Shown piece after piece: positions 1 through 10,015 of a stretch of 49,079 bases of DNA. The translations under genes were made by a program, and so were the position numbers. Source of the stretch: a virus; the IMG/VR virus record IMGVR_UViG_3300025816_000018, positions 1-49,079 of that record; one strand, written 5' to 3'. Below the pieces are notes generated by a model. It saw only the letters and a list, made by a program, of their open reading frames with translations, did no database searches and was not told the origin of the DNA. Each line of letters starts with the position of its first letter. The first letter of the stretch is position 1.

Positions 1-3000
1 GTTAAATTTTGTAGTAGTAAATGCGTCAGTTACACTTGTAATTACACCATCGTCTTTTGGACGCCACGAACCACTTATAAAATTGTTGGTGTTGTTGTCT
101 TTACGATTTACTACACTAAGAGTACCGTGTTGTTTATGTAGTAAAGATACAGGTGTTTGTGATTTATCTGTAATTGCTTCATCATCAACTAAAACATTAG
201 AATTATTCGTGTACGAAGTATCAGGAAAGTTAAATCTAAACCAAGCCATAGGATGTTTAGACCCAGCTCCACCTGCACCTGAATCATCTATAGTAGATGA
301 ATTTACAAATGATGATGATACGGTATTATAATAATTACCAACATTAGGGTCTCTTCTTTGACTCGGAATCATAGCAACTCGAGCAGTCGGCGCTTGTCCT
401 AATTTTAAATCACCACTTGAAGATAAATGAAAATTGCTTGCACTTATTTCTAACTTTGCTTCTGAGCCACTAACAAATGAGCTATTTATATCTCCGAGTA
501 TAAATGAAGGTGTTTCTAATTTAATATTAGAACCTGATAAGAAAGCAACTTCACTCATTATACCAAATCCTGTAAATCCTGATGGTACGTTTCGTGAGCC
601 TGCTACACCACTTAAATCTCCAACTCTTGTTTTTAATTCTACATCATAAATATTACTACCTGTTCTTTCAACAATGTCCATATATGGAGTTGCTTCATTA
701 TTAGGATTAGCATTTAATCTTATATAACCTGTTCCTACTTTACCTGTAGATACTACTACTTGGCCTGGCTCATATTGTTGAGCTCCGCCAACACCATCAC
801 CGACTGAAGCACTTAAACTACTTGATGTTGAAGTTAAAGCTCTTTGTACATATATTCTTCCATGTAACTCATCTTTTGATAAATCACCATCTAAAGATGC
901 ACTATTAATTTTTACATATTCTGTATTAAATCCTGTATTAGTAACTTTTTTTATTTGTAAAATTTCACCATTAGCAAATCCTGAAGCATTTACAACACTC
1001 ATCGTAGTTGCTGCAGTAGTAATTACTGAACCTGTTATAGCTGTTGAGTTTGCTATAAATAATTGACCACCAACTGCATTTACTGATTCTTTCTCAAATG
1101 TTGTTGTTGAAAGTGTTCCGCGTATCTTAGCATTTTCAAATTCTGCGAATCCATTATCTTGTGAAGATATTAACCAACCCTTTACATCAGATTGATAATC
1201 TGCGCTTTTTATATCACCTGCTTTGTCTAAAATTAAATTTCCGCCTGTTAAAGTTTCATTTCCTATAGTCCACCCACCAACTTTTCCACCATCAAATAAT
1301 ACATCAGAACCTGTTATATCACCACCGGCTTTTACATTGAATTTAGATGATGATATAAAAAAACTTCGTGCACTTTCAACAGACGAACTAATAAAAAATG
1401 AATTACCGGCTGTGAAAGCATCATCTGATAAAGTAAACGAAGCTATCTTACCGCCTGTAAATAAAACGGTCGAGCCTGTTATTTGACCTGATGCAGACAT
1501 TACAAGACTCTTATCAGCACTATGTATCGCTACAGGATTAACTACGAATCCTGCTATAGACGCAGATTTAAAACTTGCAAATCCTTGCGCGTCAATACTT
1601 GAAGAAGCGTTAGAAGTAGTAGAAGTTGAACCACCTATAGTTGCTGGTGTTCTTAATGAGTCTACAGCAATGTCACCTTGAACCGTAAGTGTAGAACCAG
1701 CAAATTGTAAAAAATTACCGCCGGCTTTGTCACCTAATAACATTTCACTTGCAGTAACATTACCTTCAGGTGTAAGATGAAATTCTGATGATGATATTTC
1801 TATGTTTCCTTCAGCACCACTTATAAACTGAATTGATTCTCTTCCTACAAAAAATGAATCAGCTCTAACATCAAATACAGATGGGTTTGTTCTAAATTTT
1901 AATGAACCGCTTTGACCAACTAACTCTAAACCGACACCTAAATAATCATCACCACTATCAGGTAATACAGAACCACTATAAATCATAAATCCAAACTTAC
2001 CGCCTAAACTCTGATTAGATGCACTTGTAAATCCTGTGTAACCAACAGACCTCATAAATCCTGAACCTGCGGCACCAGGCCCTCCTGTTTCAGGTAATTT
2101 AGATGATACCCCACCTAAGTGCATACCACTCGCTGTACTTTCGCCTCCTATAAATAAATTACTTTCAAGAACGTTATCTTCACCTGTGATAACCATGTTA
2201 GAACCTTTAAATTCAGAACCGGTTGCGGTGAATGTAAACGCATCTGCTTGATTATTATTTACATCATAAAACTCTGCAAGAAATTCATAAGTTTCAGGTC
2301 TAACTTCATTTGATGGCATCGGTGCAGTGAAAGTAAATAAGTCAGGAGAAAATCCTGTTTCAGTTGCTGGTCGTACACTTATATCAGCTATATAAAATTG
2401 ACCAGCATTTACTTTAAATGTTAAAATACAATTTTCACTTTTAGAAGTTGACTCGAAGTCACCTGTCGTAATTCCAAAATCTTTCTTTTCTGAACCATCG
2501 TCAACTCTTAATACTCCTAACTTAGCACCAAAATTTTCATTTCCTTGTTGTGCGGGAATATTAGAACCACTGATGAATACTTCTAACTCTGCTTTAACTT
2601 TCTCTTCTGTGCCACCTGTTTCTAAATTAACAATCTTAGGTGCTGTCGTACCATATATCTCAGCTGAAAAATCATAGTTTACATCTTTTTCGAGAGTAAA
2701 CGAATAAGTCTTATTTAAATTAAATCTTACATATTCATCTGCTTGTTTATTAGACCCTGAAATATGAATTGAATCCATTTGTGTATCAATATTATACTTA
2801 GCAGATGCCGTAGCTGCATTACCTGTCAATCCTGATAAACTTTGACTAACTTCCCAATAATTAACAGCGTCTGATTGGCTTACAAAATAACCTGTTCTCT
2901 CAAGTCCTGTTCCTTCTGTTGTATTTAGTAGTAACTCACTTGATTCTAAAGGCAAGTCTGCGAATAACTCATAATCTGAAATACTTTCTTCTGATTTACG

Positions 3001-4332
3001 ATATATCTTTGTTCTAAAAACATCACCTGAAAAAGTTCTTATATTAGAAACTCGAACATCAGCATAACTTCTAAAATTTGTTATAGATATAGAACGTGTT
3101 ACTTCAGGGTCAAATTCTATGCTAAATGGAGAAGATTCTATCGGCACATCTACACTCTGTGCTAATTGTCTATCGTAAATTCTGAAAGGTTTATCAGGTA
3201 TTACCGTTGAACTATTTTTTACTTTTAAAACTTCAAATGAGCCTGTAGTAGGTATAGTGTATCGAGAACTTGGATATTGAGTTGAATTAATAGAAGGAGT
3301 ATTTAACTCTATTTTAGCACCAACGTGTTTAGACTCGAAATTAAAAGATGGAGAACTGAAAGAATAGTTATCTACTTCAGGCGAAGCTCTTCGTGTAATT
3401 CTTTTTCTCTTACTAAGACCGCCTTTACCTGCAAATTTTTTAAATTTTCTCTTTCGCCTAAACGTATTTAAAGTAGCACCAAAATTATCTAACGCAGAAA
3501 CTGCTCCTTGTGTATCATTTATTACTTGGCCTGATAACGAACCTGAAACAACAATCGAACCTGATGCGGCTATGTTAGATACGAAAGGTTTGAATATTTC
3601 AAATACTTTAACTCTTGGCTCTTGATAAAATAAAATTTTCTCTGTATTAGTAGCTGTAGGTACAACTTGTAACTTTATTGATTGTAAAAAATTATATTGG
3701 TCTGATATATCAGATGTTGTGCCTCTTCGTCTTTTACCATTCCTTCTTTTAAATCTTGAATCATTTTCAGGTGGTGGTTTGAAATTAGGATTAATCGTAA
3801 ATCCGGCACCAGCACCAAATCTCATTATATCTTCAAAAGAAGGCATCCCTATCTTTTGTTTATTAAATTTTCTTGTCTTTCTTTTCTTTTTTCTTCGTTT
3901 ACCTTTTAAACTCAATGGTTGAGGATTGGGATAATTAGTTACATCTGTTCCTGTTTCATCTTCCCATTCTTCAGGGTCTACTTGTGCTAAAATATATAAT
4001 GTAGCAGGACCTGGAGGTGTATCATCGTAAACTTCCATAGAAACTCTACGAGCATTTCCTTCAAGATAATTAGCGACAGGTTCGGTATAAATAACACCAC
4101 CTTCACTATCGATGATTTCTACTTTTACTTCTACTTTATTTCTTAATAATTCAGTACCTGCTATAAGAAACGATGATTTTCCTTGTGGTAAAGGATTGGG
4201 TATTTCTGATATTGTGAATAAAGGTGAATTTGGACCATCGTGTGTAAACGGAATCGAGCCTGATATTCGATTTGTTACAATGCCTGATGCGGCGAGGTCT
4301 TGTAATTTATTTTGTCTTCTTTTTATTGCCAT
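1..4332 (-). CDS. Tail-fibre-like structural protein, C-terminus cut by window edge
   Basis: The frame is open from ATG at 4332 to base 1, giving about 1444 residues with no stop. The start MAIKRRQNKL follows a GGAGG ribosome site. The N-terminal quarter holds Lys/Arg-rich patches (RKRKFKKF, SKRKRITRR) between beta-rich segments. The C-terminal half repeats a motif of the type TGSxVLFxGGKxxxxTI(G/S)xxxLxxGN, seen at least three times, typical of phage fibre and spike shafts that build beta-prisms. Near the window edge the chain turns into a MAWFRFNFPD segment that could open a lectin-like jelly roll. The protein probably binds the host surface. Exact receptor and true length cannot be seen here. 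Confidence 0.8.
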   Translation of the reverse strand, partial: MAIKRRQNKLQDLAASGIVTNRISGSIPFTHDGPNSPLFTISEIPNPLPQGKSSFLIAGTELLRNKVEVKVEIIDSEGGVIYTEPVANYLEGNARRVSMEVYDDTPPGPATLYILAQVDPEEWEDETGTDVTNYPNPQPLSLKGKRRKKKRKTRKFNKQKIGMPSFEDIMRFGAGAGFTINPNFKPPPENDSRFKRRNGKRRRGTTSDISDQYNFLQSIKLQVVPTATNTEKILFYQEPRVKVFEIFKPFVSNIAASGSIVVSGSLSGQVINDTQGAVSALDNFGATLNTFRRKRKFKKFAGKGGLSKRKRITRRASPEVDNYSFSSPSFNFESKHVGAKIELNTPSINSTQYPSSRYTIPTTGSFEVLKVKNSSTVIPDKPFRIYDRQLAQSVDVPIESSPFSIEFDPEVTRSISITNFRSYADVRVSNIRTFSGDVFRTKIYRKSEESISDYELFADLPLESSELLLNTTEGTGLERTGYFVSQSDAVNYWEVSQSLSGLTGNAATASAKYNIDTQMDSIHISGSNKQADEYVRFNLNKTYSFTLEKDVNYDFSAEIYGTTAPKIVNLETGGTEEKVKAELEVFISGSNIPAQQGNENFGAKLGVLRVDDGSEKKDFGITTGDFESTSKSENCILTFKVNAGQFYIADISVRPATETGFSPDLFTFTAPMPSNEVRPETYEFLAEFYDVNNNQADAFTFTATGSEFKGSNMVITGEDNVLESNLFIGGESTASGMHLGGVSSKLPETGGPGAAGSGFMRSVGYTGFTSASNQSLGGKFGFMIYSGSVLPDSGDDYLGVGLELVGQSGSLKFRTNPSVFDVRADSFFVGRESIQFISGAEGNIEISSSEFHLTPEGNVTASEMLLGDKAGGNFLQFAGSTLTVQGDIAVDSLRTPATIGGSTSTTSNASSSIDAQGFASFKSASIAGFVVNPVAIHSADKSLVMSASGQITGSTVLFTGGKIASFTLSDDAFTAGNSFFISSSVESARSFFISSSKFNVKAGGDITGSDVLFDGGKVGGWTIGNETLTGGNLILDKAGDIKSADYQSDVKGWLISSQDNGFAEFENAKIRGTLSTTTFEKESVNAVGGQLFIANSTAITGSVITTAATTMSVVNASGFANGEILQIKKVTNTGFNTEYVKINSASLDGDLSKDELHGRIYVQRALTSTSSSLSASVGDGVGGAQQYEPGQVVVSTGKVGTGYIRLNANPNNEATPYMDIVERTGSNIYDVELKTRVGDLSGVAGSRNVPSGFTGFGIMSEVAFLSGSNIKLETPSFILGDINSSFVSGSEAKLEISASNFHLSSSGDLKLGQAPTARVAMIPSQRRDPNVGNYYNTVSSSFVNSSTIDDSGAGGAGSKHPMAWFRFNFPDTSYTNNSNVLVDDEAITDKSQTPVSLLHKQHGTLSVVNRKDNNTNNFISGSWRPKDDGVITSVTDAFTTTKFN

Positions 4333-4387
4333 AATATTTTAACGTTTTCCTCCCGAAGGGTACTCTTCGTTTTATATAAATATAAGG
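4333..4387 (-). promoter_or_regulatory. Leader with hairpin and strong RBS before the tail-fibre gene
   Basis: The 55-base gap between the SbcDC fusion and the fibre gene holds, in minus-strand order, an AT stretch TTATATTTATATAAAA, a small hairpin (CGAAG, loop AGTACC, CTTCG; bases 4354-4369) and then GGAGG upstream of the ATG. A late promoter is expected here, because an early-type gene is followed by a structural gene. The AT stretch is the only candidate, and no exact T4 late box TATAAATA lies on this strand. The hairpin could end the upstream transcript or protect the leader. Confidence 0.4.
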
Positions 4388-7300
4388 CTATGAAGAAACC
4401 GAACTAAATCCGTCTACTTTTTTAATATCAAGTAATGTATCTACAGCATCTCTCATAGTATCTATATGTGAGATAATCATAGTAAATTTAAATTGTGACT
4501 TCAAGAATTGAAATAAATTATATACTGAGTTTAAGTTCTCACTATCCATTGTTCCCCACCCCTCGTCAATAGCGAGAAAGTTTGAAGCAGGTAAACTACT
4601 TACATTAATTAAACCTACACGAATAGCAAGTGATGATATAAATCGTTCCATACCTGATGATAATTCTAATGGCCAAATATTATCTTCATCATATACAATG
4701 TGACAATTAATATTTTTACCATCCATTTCAAATAGTATTTGAAAATCAACAATTTGAGCGAGTATATCATTTACCGCACCTTCAACAACAGGCAATGCTT
4801 TAGTTATTAATTCGTAAGGTACGCCATCTCGTTGAACTGCTTCAATGAAGTATTTATATGCGGCATATCGTGATTCTAATTTTTGTATCTTCTTAACATT
4901 CTCATCGATTGTTTCTTTCTTAGAATCTAAACGCGCTAAAGCACTTGTCATATCAGATTTTCCTGATAAAAGTATTTTTATACTTTTTCTCCAATTATCT
5001 AAATCACGTTCTGCATCTTCAATCTTTATGTGTAACTTTTCATTGAAAACCATATCACTTTCAAGTTTATAATACTTTTCAATTTTTTCATCTAATACTT
5101 CTTTAACTCCTGAAAGGGATGTTATTCTTTCTGATAAAATAGAAACTTTATTTTCTAAGTCTTTTGAAGAATCTTTGAACTGATTAAGTTCAATAACTAT
5201 TTTATCTAAAGAATCTTTTTTGTCTTCATATCGTGTAAGTTCATCAATTTGTTTTGATACATCATCAAATTTTTTGACTAACTCATCACTAATTTGTTTA
5301 TCAGTTTGTAATCCGTCTTGAGTCTTAATAGCATCTCGTACAAAAACATTATCCATACAATAATCACATTCAGGGTCATATTGTAAATCACCTAACTTTT
5401 TTATTTTGTCAAGTTTATTTTGTACATCTATTTTTAATTTATCTATCTCAACTTTTATTTCGTGTTTTTCAGATTTCAAGTTAGATAATTTATTAAATTG
5501 ATTTTCTACTTCATCAGGGCTCATATTTTCTAAATCAGATTCAAGATTATCAATAGTATTATCAACCCACTCTATCTTATCGTTTGCTGTAGTGTGTTCT
5601 TCGTCTACTTTATCTAATTCATCTGATACTTCTTGGTATTCTACTTCTAATTGTTTTATATCTAAAGTTTCATCAATGTTTTTTAATTGTTTAGTAAAAG
5701 ATAGTAACTCTTGTTCTTTGTCTGTTAAATCTTTTTCTAAATCTTCAATACCTTGATTAACTTCAATTAAATCTTTATTGTAACGTTTTGTTTCTTTGTC
5801 AATCTCACTTAACTCAACATCATAATCTGATTTCTCAAACTCTTTTAATATTGCTTGTATTTCATTTACTTCTTGATTTGCTAAAATATATAATTCATCA
5901 AAAACACCGAGACCCATAAATTGTGCCATTAACTCTTTTCTTTCTTTTTGAGTTTTATCAATAAAAACGGTGTTGTTGTTTTGTAGTGACATAGCAGTTA
6001 AAATAAAGTCTTCATAAGTGCCGATATATTTTCTTATATTAGCATCTGTAGTTCTTCTTTGTTCATCATTCAAACTTATTTTTTCACCACCATTGTCTAA
6101 TGTCCAAAAGTCAACATCTACTTTTACGTGTTGTGTTCTTTTTATAAGTTTTGCTTTTCTTTCGATAAAAAATGATTTACCATCAATCTCTAATTCTGCT
6201 TTACAATGAAATGTTTCTTTCTTATTGTTTAAAACATTTTTAGCTCGAGGTGCTCTACTTGATTTGTCATATAAACAAAATGTTAAAGCATCTAATAAAG
6301 AAGATTTACCTGAAGCATTTAATGCGAACAATCCTACAATACCATTTAGTTTACTAAAGTCAACAGAATTATCCTCACCATAACTAAACATATTTGAAAA
6401 TTCAAACTTTTTAAGTTTCCATCTAAGATTTCGTGTAACATCACTTGACTTTAAAAAGTCTTGAAGATATTCATTAATTTTACGAACACCAACAGAAGTA
6501 TCATCATCAATCATAAAATTATTTTTTAGATACTCATCTATTAAAGAAAATCTATAATCTTCATCGTGTACATCACCTATATTAATAGCATCACTTCTAA
6601 CTTTATCTTCATCTAATAATCTGTCAGTTCGTGTTACGGTCATTTCTTCAATGCCATATATGTCACGAATTTCTTTCATAGCTTTTTTAAGTTTAGTACT
6701 TGTCGTGTCTTTTACACGAAGTCTTAGTCTTGCTTTCTTAGGCATATCTGTCACATCGGGAACTACACCTTTATCAATATCTAAAGTATAATAACCATAA
6801 TCATTCGGCACTTCAACATATGTAGATTTTCGAGTAGGTACATCCCATCTTAGATATCCGTGACCTAATTCTTCACCGTGATTTTGTTGAACTAAAGAAC
6901 CACAATAAGCAATTGTTTTTTCTTTATTCATAAACTGCCTCTTATGAATATCGCCAAGTAACACAAGGTCGTATCCTTTCATTTGAGACATCTTAACATC
7001 TGATGGTAATTTAAATCCTAAATCAGTTTCAGATTTATCAACCGTTCCGTGAAACAATAATATTTTATTATCTCCGGGTACATCTTTTGCTTGTAAATAT
7101 TTTGTAGAGTCTTCCCAAACATCCCATACAACAAAGTTAACATCAGCATAAGGATAAATGCCACTTTTCTTATAATAAAGTAAATTAGGATGTTTTAAAT
7201 TGTCAACGATAGGAGTCAGTACATCTAAACGATTTAAATTATTTAAATTACAATCGTGATTACCTGCAATCAAAATAGTAGGACATATATCTGCGAGATT

Positions 7301-7510
7301 GACAAATAAATCTGATAACATTTTTACCAACTCAGGACTCATATCAGTTTTACTATGTGCTATATCACCGCCAATATAAACAACTGCATCATCTTTGTAC
7401 TTTTCAATTTCTCTGTAAGTACGTTCAAATACTTCGTTAAATTCTTTATGTCTTTTTAGATTTCTGATTTGAATATCAGATATGTGATGTATGTATTTTA
7501 ATTTATCCAT
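4388..7510 (-). CDS. Fused SbcD-SbcC (Mre11-Rad50, T4 gp47-gp46) nuclease-ATPase
   Basis: One 1040-residue chain joins two normally separate subunits. Residues 1 to about 350 are a metallophosphoesterase: D12 in SDIQIRN, GGDIAH (D49, H52), GNHD (83-86), and GDIH (186-189). Residues about 365-1040 are an SMC-type ABC ATPase: Walker A GLFALNASGKSS (393-404), long coiled coils, zinc-hook Cys715-x2-Cys718, signature LSSG (950-953), Walker B with D982-E983 and H-loop H1015. The family processes DNA ends for recombination-dependent replication. Motif I is D-x-Q instead of the usual D-x-H metal ligand. The start overlaps the primase stop by 8 bases, suggesting coupled translation. Confidence 0.93.
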   Translation of the reverse strand: MDKLKYIHHISDIQIRNLKRHKEFNEVFERTYREIEKYKDDAVVYIGGDIAHSKTDMSPELVKMLSDLFVNLADICPTILIAGNHDCNLNNLNRLDVLTPIVDNLKHPNLLYYKKSGIYPYADVNFVVWDVWEDSTKYLQAKDVPGDNKILLFHGTVDKSETDLGFKLPSDVKMSQMKGYDLVLLGDIHKRQFMNKEKTIAYCGSLVQQNHGEELGHGYLRWDVPTRKSTYVEVPNDYGYYTLDIDKGVVPDVTDMPKKARLRLRVKDTTSTKLKKAMKEIRDIYGIEEMTVTRTDRLLDEDKVRSDAINIGDVHDEDYRFSLIDEYLKNNFMIDDDTSVGVRKINEYLQDFLKSSDVTRNLRWKLKKFEFSNMFSYGEDNSVDFSKLNGIVGLFALNASGKSSLLDALTFCLYDKSSRAPRAKNVLNNKKETFHCKAELEIDGKSFFIERKAKLIKRTQHVKVDVDFWTLDNGGEKISLNDEQRRTTDANIRKYIGTYEDFILTAMSLQNNNTVFIDKTQKERKELMAQFMGLGVFDELYILANQEVNEIQAILKEFEKSDYDVELSEIDKETKRYNKDLIEVNQGIEDLEKDLTDKEQELLSFTKQLKNIDETLDIKQLEVEYQEVSDELDKVDEEHTTANDKIEWVDNTIDNLESDLENMSPDEVENQFNKLSNLKSEKHEIKVEIDKLKIDVQNKLDKIKKLGDLQYDPECDYCMDNVFVRDAIKTQDGLQTDKQISDELVKKFDDVSKQIDELTRYEDKKDSLDKIVIELNQFKDSSKDLENKVSILSERITSLSGVKEVLDEKIEKYYKLESDMVFNEKLHIKIEDAERDLDNWRKSIKILLSGKSDMTSALARLDSKKETIDENVKKIQKLESRYAAYKYFIEAVQRDGVPYELITKALPVVEGAVNDILAQIVDFQILFEMDGKNINCHIVYDEDNIWPLELSSGMERFISSLAIRVGLINVSSLPASNFLAIDEGWGTMDSENLNSVYNLFQFLKSQFKFTMIISHIDTMRDAVDTLLDIKKVDGFSSVSS

Positions 7511-8411
7511 ATAACCTGTGTTTTATAAAGTCTGCAAATGTTGTTTGATTCGTAGAATGTATAACATCCCAAACTTTGTTAAATCCTAATTCATTAGGGT
7601 CTTTGTCTTGTAATTGTACAAAATACGCTTTTATGCCATCTTTCATTAATTTATCAACTAACTTAATACTATCTTTTCTTGCGTCTTCGTCTAATACGAT
7701 GTATATTTCTTTTACGTTTTTTGTATAAATCTTTTTTAATAATTCTGTAGGTATTGTCTTACCAAATAATGGTATTGCATTTCTTTTAATACTCAAAGCA
7801 TCAAATGGGCCTTCACATAAAATTATCGGTTCATTCCAATTAACAAAAAATTCAAATCCTATTACATCTTTACTAACAGGAGGGTTTTTGTATTTGTAAT
7901 TTGAACCTGTAAAAGAACGTGCTGTAAAATAATTTAAGATACCATCGTTATCATAACTTGGGATTATTATTCTCTCAGAATAAGGCCCGTCTGTACAATA
8001 TCCAATTCCATATCTCGCAATCTCTGTAGCATCAACTCCTCTATCTTTTAAAAACTTTACAGCTTGTTTATAATATATTGTACTGCCTGGGTCGGTCATA
8101 AAATTTTTAAATTCTTTAGGTAAGTATAAAGTTTGTTGTTCTTCAACTTTGTTTCTTTTATACTTAGGTTTATATTCACGTACTTCATCTATTAATGCTT
8201 TAGGAGCTCTGATAAGTTTTAATAGTGTATAAAGTGAACGACCTTTTTTATCACATACCCAACAATGCCACTTTTGTGACAACAAACTAATTTGTAACTT
8301 AGGCTTATGGTGGTGGCAAAAAGGACAATGATAAATTACTTCTTGTCCTTGTTTAGCTTTCTTATAACGACTCCCTAAAGCACGAGTCAATACACTTATA
8401 ACATCAATCAT
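7503..8411 (-). CDS. DNA primase, zinc-ribbon plus TOPRIM (T4 gp61/DnaG-like)
   Basis: The 302-residue protein starts with a zinc ribbon (Cys29, Cys32, then Cys50 and Cys53 in WHCWVC) that in this family reads the template. A TOPRIM core follows: E200 in CEGPFDA and D241-E-D243 in VLDEDAR, which bind the catalytic metals. It should make RNA primers for lagging-strand synthesis. There is no helicase domain, so it resembles T4 gp61, which works with a separate gp41-type helicase not found in this window. It lies 3 bases from the nuclease gene and overlaps the SbcDC fusion, forming a replication-recombination operon. Confidence 0.9.
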   Translation of the reverse strand: MIDVISVLTRALGSRYKKAKQGQEVIYHCPFCHHHKPKLQISLLSQKWHCWVCDKKGRSLYTLLKLIRAPKALIDEVREYKPKYKRNKVEEQQTLYLPKEFKNFMTDPGSTIYYKQAVKFLKDRGVDATEIARYGIGYCTDGPYSERIIIPSYDNDGILNYFTARSFTGSNYKYKNPPVSKDVIGFEFFVNWNEPIILCEGPFDALSIKRNAIPLFGKTIPTELLKKIYTKNVKEIYIVLDEDARKDSIKLVDKLMKDGIKAYFVQLQDKDPNELGFNKVWDVIHSTNQTTFADFIKHRLYG

Positions 8412-8414
8412 ATA

Positions 8415-8744
8415 TTAGAGTATGTCTAAAAAATCCTCAAGTGATAACGTAACGTATGTCTTTGAACGATTACGTTTAAATATTAATAATGGTTTATAGT
8501 CACCGCAATTTTCTTCGGCTTGTTCTAACGATGACCAAATGTTTAATTTTTCTTGATTTTTACATTCAACAGAAAACGGAAACTTCTGTCTTGCTCCATG
8601 AGCCATTTTTATATCTTCTCCTGATTCTCCCATAATTGCAGTCTTTATATCATCAGGATGGATGTCAAATTTTTCTATTAAAAGTTCTCGGACTTTGTTT
8701 TGTAAACGACGGCCTTTAGCCTTTCGTGCGGATGTTGAAATCAT
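8415..8744 (-). CDS. Small PD-(D/E)XK nuclease, possibly a Holliday junction resolvase
   Basis: The 109-residue protein has the small-nuclease layout: KGRRLQNKV helix, GESGEDI with D44, then the strand FSVECKNQ with E60-x-K62, and a following WSSLEQAEENC helix. This spacing fits the PD-(D/E)XK fold found in many phage genes annotated as putative resolvases or endonucleases. It is the first gene of the primase-SbcDC operon, so a role in resolving or trimming recombination intermediates is likely. The exact substrate is not readable from sequence. It could equally be a restriction-like host-DNA nuclease. Confidence 0.75.
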   Translation of the reverse strand: MISTSARKAKGRRLQNKVRELLIEKFDIHPDDIKTAIMGESGEDIKMAHGARQKFPFSVECKNQEKLNIWSSLEQAEENCGDYKPLLIFKRNRSKTYVTLSLEDFLDIL

Positions 8745-8960
8745 AAACTTTAGTTTAGTTAAGTTAATAGTTTTAAACTATTATAGTTTCTTTAAGTTAT
8801 TAGTTATTAAGTTATAATAGTTATTTGTTAAGTAAAATTTATTAATTGTAAATTGTAATATGTTAGTATATGTCCATAAAGATATTATAAGGTTTAAATG
8901 AAACCTTTTTTTGAGACAATGTATATAACGTTATTACAATAATAAGTAGTGGTTAAAATT
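8745..8960. other. AT-rich intergenic region upstream of the nuclease-primase operon
   Basis: This 216-base stretch has no plausible ORF. It contains many short AT repeats built on TTAGTTA and TTAAGTTAT, which form overlapping direct and inverted copies between about 8753 and 8835. A terminator-like hairpin lies at 8889-8907. Minus-strand TATAAT follows that hairpin at about 8888 and might be a -10 box, but no well-spaced -35 was found. It probably carries the promoter for the downstream operon. An origin of replication is possible from the AT repeats but is not supported otherwise. Confidence 0.4.
8889..8912 (+). terminator. Rho-independent terminator shape, plus-strand orientation
   Basis: On the plus strand AAGGTTT, loop AAATG and AAACCTT form a perfect 7-bp stem, with an unbroken run of seven T (8906-8912) covering the stem's last two bases and five beyond. 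This is a textbook intrinsic terminator in the plus direction, although no plus-strand gene is supported here. Read on the minus strand, the stem follows the metallopeptidase gene by about 50 bases but lacks a T-run. It may block antisense transcription or act weakly in both directions. Confidence 0.5.
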
Positions 8961-9992
8961 CTAAAAATTCAATTTATTTTTAATCTTTTTAAATTGACTT
9001 ATAGCCCATTTCTCAGCACGTTCTTCCCATTTATTATCATCGTGAGGGTCTAATCCTTTGTACTGAGCCATTGTACCTGCCTGAGCATATTTCTTTATAA
9101 ATTTTCTTACTCCGAGTTGTTTAGCATCAAGAGCGTGTTTAATTTCGTGTAAAACGGTTATGATAAATTCTTTCATATTAGGATAAGAAGTTCTGATTTT
9201 TATAGTATCAGTTTCAGGTATATAATCACCAAAGTCTTTGCCTTTACTGAATCTAACTTTAGATTTGAGTCCGTATGCTTTAACTATTTCAGTAGCTATA
9301 TGAAGATAGTCTACTCTTTCTTGTAAAACATTTTCTTTTACATATTTTTCCCAAGATGTATCTTCAGAATCAAGTTGTGCTTCTACATCATCTATATATG
9401 CTTTTTTTATTACAGAAAACTCTTCTTTTTCACCTTTACCATAAATGTAATCAGCTTTAGGAAAAACCATTTGTTTATAATCACCTCTGTTAAACCATAA
9501 TTCAGGTTTACCTTTTAAAGTACCTAAAGTTCGTACATTATCTCCAGCTAAAAATCCTGTATCAGGTTCACCGTCATCAGCACCATATGTTTTTGTAGCT
9601 GATTCTACAGAATACTTTTTTGTACTTGATTTAAAATTCTTTTTTCTCATAACCGTTTTTGATATCATATCTATTTCTTGATTTCTTTTGTCATATCTTA
9701 ATACTACAGGTACATTAATATCTGATTGCATATCTTTAAATAAAACATTTACACCATCAGGTAAAGAAGCTATATGTTTACCAAACTTTCTATACACAAG
9801 TCTAAATATCTTTATTACTTCAGCAGATGATATAGGTTTACCATTTCTTGTATCATTTACTCTGTCGTGAAAATGTCTTGTAAACTCTACATCAATACCT
9901 ACTTTAGCCCAAATCTTGTCAAGATGTTTTTCAACTTGACTAAGTTGACTTGGAGAGATATATTCATTTATTATATGTGTTAATTTAATCAT
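8961..9992 (-). CDS. Zincin-like metallopeptidase with N-terminal phage domain
   Basis: In the 343-residue protein, residues about 25-125 form a domain often seen in marine T4-like phages (FTRHFHDRVND, later QSDINVPVVLRYD and MRKKNFKSS); its role is unknown. Residues about 220-343 are a zinc peptidase-like domain with H282-E-I-K-H286 and a possible third ligand in WEERAE. The N-terminus MIKLTHIINE matches the L/I-x-E cleavage rule of T4-type prohead proteases and resembles the starts of the next two genes. It may be packaged in the capsid and injected to cut a host protein, which is inference. Confidence 0.7.
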   Translation of the reverse strand: MIKLTHIINEYISPSQLSQVEKHLDKIWAKVGIDVEFTRHFHDRVNDTRNGKPISSAEVIKIFRLVYRKFGKHIASLPDGVNVLFKDMQSDINVPVVLRYDKRNQEIDMISKTVMRKKNFKSSTKKYSVESATKTYGADDGEPDTGFLAGDNVRTLGTLKGKPELWFNRGDYKQMVFPKADYIYGKGEKEEFSVIKKAYIDDVEAQLDSEDTSWEKYVKENVLQERVDYLHIATEIVKAYGLKSKVRFSKGKDFGDYIPETDTIKIRTSYPNMKEFIITVLHEIKHALDAKQLGVRKFIKKYAQAGTMAQYKGLDPHDDNKWEERAEKWAISQFKKIKNKLNF

Positions 9993-10015
9993 AATTTATC
10001 ATAAAGTCAAGCATT

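Noticed and set aside
83-4342. Several plus-strand ORFs of 67-87 codons
   Set aside because: They lie opposite the continuous minus-strand fibre frame, have no ribosome sites, and their residue patterns are mirror images of Ser/Thr/Gly-rich coding sequence.
4375-4382. TATAAATA, identical to the T4 late promoter box
   Set aside because: It is on the plus strand, while all genes are on the minus strand, and sits in an AT-rich gap where chance matches are likely.
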